DNA of 64,000 nucleotides, taken from positions 10,733,001 to 10,797,000 of the forward strand of contig CM037463.1 of assembly GCA_021014325.1 (NCBI GenBank), in the 5' to 3' direction. The position numbers were made by a program, and so were the translations under genes. This document shows positions 59,755 to 64,000 of this stretch, in pieces. Origin of the DNA: Plazaster borealis (Eukaryota > Echinodermata > Asteroidea > Forcipulatida > Labidiasteridae). Every line of letters begins with the position of its first letter. Position 1 is the first letter of the stretch. The notes beneath the pieces were generated by a model, which saw only the letters and a list, made by a program, of their open reading frames with translations, did not search any database and was not told the DNA's origin.

Positions 59755-60709
59755 GTGAAAGTCCCCAAAAAGGTAATGAACAAAAAATAAAACAAACAAA
59801 ATGGGAAAACAAAAAAAAAAAAACAATACAAAAAAAAATGGGGGACAATACATGGTTTACACACACAGTGTGTGGTGGTGTGTGTGGTGTGGTGTGTTGG
59901 AGTCAATACTCTAAAGAAGACATTGATTGAATGTAATAAGCATCAGCAGAGGAAAACAACAACAACAATAACATGCATTTTGTTTGTAAATTCTTAACCA
60001 TGCAATTCTCCTTTAAAGTTTGCATTCCAGTTACAAGTGATAAATTGCTATAATGTGGTAGTCTTTTATGAGCTTTGTAAACTATTCAACACACAGGACA
60101 CGGTTAGTTGCATTATATGTAAAACTCAATTATTTAATAGTGGATAGAAATTTACTGTTCCACAAATTCTTTTTAAATATTTATGTCTGGGTAAGGGCTA
60201 TCATAATTCAGTGGGAAGAAAAGTCAATACACGACAAAACTGCATCAATATTTCAATATTTAACAAATAATTGTTCCCTGTTTTTATAACTCCATCTTGA
60301 AAATAACATTACAAAAGCAGAACCATTTGGTTTCATTAACTTGATATTTCTGTTCAAAAAAGTTTGAGCTGTCATTAGAACGAATCGAGCACGCAGACAA
60401 AAATACAATGACGCAATTAATAACCATCATCGTAGACTTTTGGACAAGTCGTTAAAATGGTGGTGATAGGGTCATGGCTCTCACGTGACTATACCGCTCT
60501 CGCGAGATTTCAGGCTCCCGACTATACTGCCTCGTTAGTGGCGAGAGCAGAGGTCTCGCGGGAGCAGCAGTACTGCGAGAACAGCAGCAGCATCGCGAGA
60601 GTATAGTCACGTGATAGAGAGAGAGAGGGGGAGCCGTTACGCCTTCACCGCGACAAACACTTAACGACTTGTCCACAAGTCTATCTTAATCGCGAGGTAT
60701 GGTCTTTAG

Positions 60710-60745
<36 letters not shown>

Positions 60746-60747
60746 GC

Positions 60748-60841
<94 letters not shown>

Positions 60842-60951
60842 CCTCCCACAAAACAAGACAAAAAAACTCGACTTTTTGTCATGAGACTTACCTCAAAATT
60901 AGCTCTCCCGAGTCTGGCTATTATTCCCTTTCCTCCTACACCGTGACCCAT
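52218..60951 (-). CDS. COXFA4L3: NDUFA4-family protein, C15orf48/NMES1-like (four-exon gene)
   Basis: NDUFA4 and its paralogs are small single-pass inner-membrane proteins of cytochrome c oxidase; NMES1 (MOCCI) replaces NDUFA4 in the complex during inflammation in mammals. Exons on minus: 60951-60892, 57997-57909, 56798-56738 and 52295-52218. They total 288 nt and join in phase (0, 2, 0) to 95 residues. N terminus MGHGVGGKGIIARLGRANFE; membrane span LSPLVIVTGFVCILATSFGT; then LRKPDVALFKDSNPRPWERI, DPEKRQKLLTLHQEYK and a Lys-rich end EKLKREIGSAK. NP.PWE..DP...QKL.T..Q matches NMES1 better than NDUFA4 (NPEPWNKLGPNDQYKF). No exon exceeds 90 nt. ATG has A at -3 and G at +4. Family assignment is strong; orthology to NMES1 rather than NDUFA4 is likely but not certain. 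Confidence 0.88.
53140..53516. mobile_element. MITE-like element, family A, copy 3
   Basis: TTAAAGGCACTGAACACGTT to AACGTGTACAGTGCCTTTAA, in NMES1-like intron 3. Confidence 0.88.
54738..54850. repeat. ~55-bp tandem duplication
   Basis: Two units sharing 'ggacattcac', 'gtttgtacag' and 'gaatgtctac', in NMES1-like intron 3. Confidence 0.75.
54855..55223. mobile_element. MITE-like element, family A, copy 4
   Basis: TTAAAGGCACTGAACACGTT to AACGTGTACGATACCTTTAA, with the 'acttcttgcaagaagttttt' centre. The long plus-strand ORF at 55175 begins in its right end. Confidence 0.88.
56124..56450. mobile_element. MITE-like element, family A, copy 5, internally deleted
   Basis: TTAAAGGTATCGTACACGTT to AACGTGTTCAGTGCCTTTAA. 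It lacks the central 'cttcttgcaagaag' block. Two extra 'attaaaggtatcg' repeats lie at the left edge. NMES1-like intron 3. Confidence 0.85.
56738..56798 (-). CDS. COXFA4L3: NMES1-like exon 3, PWE motif
   Basis: Acceptor GTTTTTTCAG; completes Ala then LFKDSNPRPWERIDPEKRQK; donor GTAAAT, phase 0. This is the most diagnostic exon of the gene. Confidence 0.9.
57181..57422. mobile_element. MITE-like element, family B, reverse, left-truncated
   Basis: 'atttgaatctgagaagcatt' to 'tccaattaccaaacgtgtgc' and CCTTTAA. It follows an (AAAC)n tract. NMES1-like intron 2. Confidence 0.8.
57559..57836. repeat. ~98-bp duplication within an inverted frame
   Basis: 'aaggaacaaatctcgaccag' and 'cttt-caggtgcctgggcaat' occur twice (about 57559-57656 and 57693-57790). 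'gtgctggtagtctggattgc' (57659) is inverted as 'gcaatccagactaccagcac' (57817). NMES1-like intron 2. Confidence 0.75.
57909..57997 (-). CDS. COXFA4L3: NMES1-like exon 2, membrane span
   Basis: Acceptor CGTCTGGCAG; encodes LSPLVIVTGFVCILATSFGT then YSILRKPDVA; donor GTGAGT in phase 2. Family members have the same LIPLVVF...-type span. Confidence 0.9.
58131..58506. mobile_element. MITE-like element, family A, copy 6
   Basis: TTAAGGCACTGTACACGTTT to AACGTGTTCAGTGCCTTTAA, in NMES1-like intron 1. Confidence 0.87.
58918..59275 (+). repeat. ~120-145-bp tandem repeat, three units
   Basis: Each unit runs 'gtgcatttttaatttatctc' ... 'tgaagagttt' ... 'cggtctaggc' ... 'gtttaatctatatccc'. The middle unit carries a small extra palindrome ('tggaggtagactatacctcc'). 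NMES1-like intron 1. Confidence 0.85.
59553..59755. repeat. T/G low-complexity tract
   Basis: Almost only T and G runs, with a >30-nt poly(T) at the end. All ORFs here are low-complexity artefacts on both strands. Assembly error is possible in such a tract. Confidence 0.9.
60434..60682. mobile_element. ~250-bp foldback element with TCTCGCGAGA motifs
   Basis: Ends 'agacttttggacaagtcgtt' and 'aacgacttgtccacaagtct' are inverted. Nested inside are 'tcacgtgactata' and 'tatagtcacgtga', one exact TCTCGCGAGA (60498-60507) and two near copies. It sits in intron 1, about 200 bp from exon 1 of the NMES1-like gene. Confidence 0.75.
60712..60840 (+). repeat. (GTT)n microsatellite, about 43 copies
   Basis: Uninterrupted apart from one GCT. 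It lies in intron 1, about 50 bp from the exon 1 donor of the NMES1-like gene. Confidence 0.98.
60892..60951 (-). CDS. COXFA4L3: NMES1-like exon 1 (20 codons, start)
   Basis: ATG at 60951 encodes MGHGVGGKGIIARLGRANFE, then donor GTAAGT in phase 0. It is Gly- and basic-rich, as expected for the matrix-facing N terminus of this family. Confidence 0.82.
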
Positions 60952-61066
60952 CTTTTATCTGGTGAACAATATTCAGAAACAAAATTACATATATATCATA
61001 CTACATGATGATGGAATGGCATGCGCTTTTAAAGATATCAACATATCATTTCCGTACAGCTTTGCG

Positions 61067-61229
61067 TTAAAGGGACTGTGTCGTATGATCAAAGCATGCA
61101 GGCATGTGGCTGTACATGAATGTTGCTGTATCGTAATGGAGGGCGCGTGTGTGCAGTAACTGGATGAGAGTTCATATTTCCATGTACAGCCGGCCACATG
61201 CCTACTTTGATCATGACGACACCCTTTAA
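61067..61229. mobile_element. ~160-bp foldback element
   Basis: 'ttaaagggactgtgtcgtat' with 'gatcaaag...gcatgtggctgtacatg' is inverted as 'catgtacagccggccacatg' and 'gacgacaccctttaa'. It is immediately upstream of the NMES1-like gene and shares TTAA with the next element. Confidence 0.85.
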
Positions 61230-61572
61230 AGGCATCGTACACGTTCGGTAATGACTCTGATAATGGCAATACAAATTCGTAAGTACAGCTTTGGATAGTA
61301 TAATGCATTTTGAGAACTTTTCACTTCGAAGTACTGCGGTTATGGAAAAATATATCACTTTGTATCCCCAAAACATTTTCTGAGAAGCGTTACGCGTAAC
61401 GCTACTCAGAGTGTGTATTCCAATGCAGATTATTCTTCCTGCGTGAACATAACCGCTCCAGATTTTCGGCAACATCTCAAAAACGCTACCACCTTTTGAA
61501 ATGACATTTTCACAGGTTAGTTTTATGGTATATCTACAACTAGGTTTTAAACAAACCATATAGGCTCCAATT
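61226..61572. mobile_element. MITE-like element, family B, right end lost
   Basis: 'ttaaaggcatcgtacacgtt' to about 'ccatataggctccaattatg'. It continues directly into a family A element. Confidence 0.8.
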
Positions 61573-61907
61573 ATGACTCAAACAAATATTAGCATAAAAA
61601 CTCACTTGGTAACAAGCAACGGAGAGTTGATAGTATAAAACATTGTAGGGAACTGAAGTAACGTAGTTTTTGAGAAAGAGGTTATTTCTCACAAAAATAA
61701 TAAAAACTTCTTGCAAGAAGTTTTTATTCCTATTTGAAAGCACACAAATGTGTACAACAAGGGTGTGTTTTTTTCATCATTTTCTTGCAACTTCGATGAT
61801 CAATTGAGCCCAAATTTTTACAGGCTTGTTATTTTATGCATATGTTGGGATACACCAAGTGAGAACACTGGTCTTTGACAATTTCCAAACGTGTACGATA
61901 CCTTTAA
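61567..61907. mobile_element. MITE-like element, family A, copy 7, left end lost
   Basis: 'atgactcaaacaaatattag' to AACGTGTACGATACCTTTAA. The left TIR is replaced by the family B element, giving a B-A chimera with intact outer ends. Confidence 0.82.
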
Positions 61908-62749
61908 GATAAACTAGAAAACAGAAACAATAACCGTGTATAAAGCTCGGGTTCTCATCCGTGTTTGGTTCTTTTAGGAAGTTATGGAGACAACCAGAGT
62001 TATTGTTTTTCATCATGTAAAATGGACCAGTCTGCTTTGACCGTGGATTTGATTACTGAAGTAATAATGTGCACCCGGTTCTACATTACACACTGCTTTA
62101 TAGTGATAGTCGAAGTACATGGACATACTGACTCTCGAGAACAGCGTCTTGTCAAACGTGTTCAGCAGTCTACCGTGTTTCTGGACCTCAGGGCCCGGGC
62201 AAATTGAGCCTCGTCCTGCCACAGACAAAATTGATTTCTCGAAACCCGCAACTTTTGGGATTCAGTTAAGGCAGAGGTAGGATCAACAAGGTGGTAGATA
62301 AAGCATTAATTACCGAAGTGCTTGTTGGGATCTCGGATTGGATTATTGATCAAATGGTAGAGCGTGTAATTTCCCTTGGTCCAATTTTTTCCAGAATACT
62401 TAAGCTCGACATACATACATTGATGATACACCGGTTAAAGTTGGAGCTGTATATGGCCCATGTAACTCTTTTTTTTTTCTTTTTTTTTTACAAAAAGAGT
62501 AACCTGTACATTCCAGGGCCTTTCTGGCAGGCGAAATAATACACTGGCCATATGCGAAATTTTACATTTTAAGTAACAATTTCCACATATATTAAAGAGT
62601 TATAACAATAACAGCTGAACAAGTTCTGAAATGTGTCCCCTTTCTTCATATCAAAAGTTGATATTCTTCATATTAAAAGTTGATTAAAATCGGACAGTGC
62701 AATTTCCATAAAATAATAAGATTTGAAGTGTTCTTCGTAACATTTCGAG

Positions 62750-62898
62750 CATTGCGAGGGAACGAAATGATTTCGAGGCAACGAAAGATTATTTCGAGAG
62801 AACAAAATGATATTTCGAGGCAACGAAATAATATTTCGGGGGAACGAAATAATATTTCGAGGGAATGAAATAATATTTTGAGGGAACGAAATAATAAT
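62750..62898. repeat. Minisatellite of ATTTCG...CGAAAT hairpin units
   Basis: Five to six units of 22-27 bp of the form 'atttcgagggaacgaaataa'. Each unit is an imperfect hairpin because ATTTCG and CGAAAT are complementary. Confidence 0.9.
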
Positions 62899-63827
62899 TG
62901 TAATTATATATATTTTTTTTTTCACTTGTTCAGGTTTGTTCTACCTGTCCCTTTAGGGGCTCTGTAAGTGAACATTGTAATGTCATACTGCCTATATTTT
63001 AAAAGCCAATTATATTTTAATATCAACAGGCAGTTTGTACAAGTTCCAAATATTATATGTAATGTATATAAGCTGGAACTTCCCTTCATCTTTAATGAAC
63101 GAAGGCATCATTCTTTAAAACAAAAAATGCTTTGTGGATCGGAACGATTTGATTCATCAAAATCACCGTCTTGTTCTTTTTCCCCATGCATATACAAAAT
63201 GTATGAACTAACAATCAAGCTCATGTTTCGACTTCGAAAATGCGAATACTGTCCCTTTTCGCTTATAATATATAATTGTATTTCACAAAGTGTGATTAAT
63301 GTATATTTCTACCCATTTTCCAAATGAGTACAGCACCCAGACACCATGGGTCTGAGTCTGTTTAGTTTCGTGGAGAATTGTATAACACTATTACACCATA
63401 GCTTTTGGGATCCCACCTACTCACAATGACAATTTGATATAATACCGGCGCTGTCTTGATTTGGAATGTTATTAACAAACTTGATGGATGAACATGACTA
63501 TAGCTGAAAGGTGGAGTGTAAGATTCACATCCTTCACCTCAATAACAGTTTAAAGTGACGGTCTAGTTTGCAAGAAACATATCTTTAAATTAAGTTGTGC
63601 ATATTTAATTGTAGGGGTGCGTGGAATAACCGAGGATGTTTTGTTACCTTTTAAAGGAAACTGTTTTACCGGTGCAGGGGGAATCGTAATCTTTTCGAGG
63701 AGAAGTGGTCATATTCTGAGAAGAATCAGCAGGGATTAGACAAGTCTAGCATTTCAGTTCTAAGCGTTATCTGACTCGTCTTTGTCAAAATGTGGTCATG
63801 AGGCGAACAGATCACAATATCACAATC

Positions 63828-63976
63828 ACAACAAAACTATGCTTACCAGATTATAGGTTACCAACCAAAATACCATGTACCGTCTGTGACTGGTATCCTG
63901 TTCATGTTTGCATATTGTTAAGCAATATTGTCTGCTTAAAATATTGTCTGCTCAAGCAGCTCTATAAAGGTGGGCC
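63828..63976. mobile_element. Foldback element family E (reverse copy)
   Basis: 'actatgcttaccagattata' to 'ctcaagcagctctataaagg', similar to 41466-41619. Confidence 0.75.
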
Positions 63977-64000
63977 GTGATTCTTCTTAGAACGACCACT

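Larger units (their letters stand above)
60952..64000. other. 5' flank of the NMES1-like gene
   Basis: No exon recognised. It holds three MITE-like elements up to 61907, then largely featureless AT-rich DNA (61908-62750), a 27-bp minisatellite, and a family E foldback element at the end. The promoter must begin within the first few hundred bases, but no motif stands out. Confidence 0.5.

Noticed and set aside
59536..59930. Overlapping Phe/Gly- and Lys/Pro-rich ORFs
   Set aside because: Pure T/G or A/C low-complexity translation.

Overview
This is a eukaryotic, intron-rich, AT-rich window from an animal, most likely an echinoderm (possibly a sea star). The gene content is metazoan, introns follow GT-AG, and short exons are scattered among tRNA-derived SINEs, short inverted-repeat (MITE-like) elements and LINE remnants of kinds I associate with marine deuterostomes. 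The species cannot be fixed from sequence alone. Nothing bacterial, viral or CRISPR-like is present, and most long ORFs are repeat or low-complexity artefacts.

Three protein-coding genes can be reconstructed exon by exon. (1) PEX11G (peroxisomal membrane protein 11 gamma) is on the minus strand, about 11500 down to 7415, in three exons. (2) CENPE, the kinesin-7 kinetochore motor, is on the plus strand, 15742 to 41247. Its 23 exons join in phase to an uninterrupted 2264-residue protein: N-terminal motor, very long coiled coil with a seven-copy 32-residue repeat, and a C-terminal CaaX box. (3) A small NDUFA4-family gene closest to C15orf48/NMES1 (COXFA4L3) is on the minus strand, 60951 down to 52218, in four short exons that join in phase to 95 residues. 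It is a predicted single-pass mitochondrial membrane protein linked to cytochrome c oxidase.

Layout: 1-7113 is repeat-rich 5' flank (SINEs, 22-bp minisatellites). 7114-11500 holds PEX11G. 11501-15741 is the head-to-head intergenic region with two foldback elements. 15742-41247 is CENPE with many repeats in its introns. 41248-52217 is tail-to-tail intergenic sequence dense in MITEs, palindromic repeats and a compound SOX-motif-like tandem repeat. 52218-60951 is the NMES1-like gene, whose introns hold several full-length ~370-bp MITEs. 60952-64000 is its 5' flank. The three genes are not a pathway: one acts in peroxisome division, one in chromosome congression, one in mitochondrial respiration. 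I see no sign that they are co-regulated.
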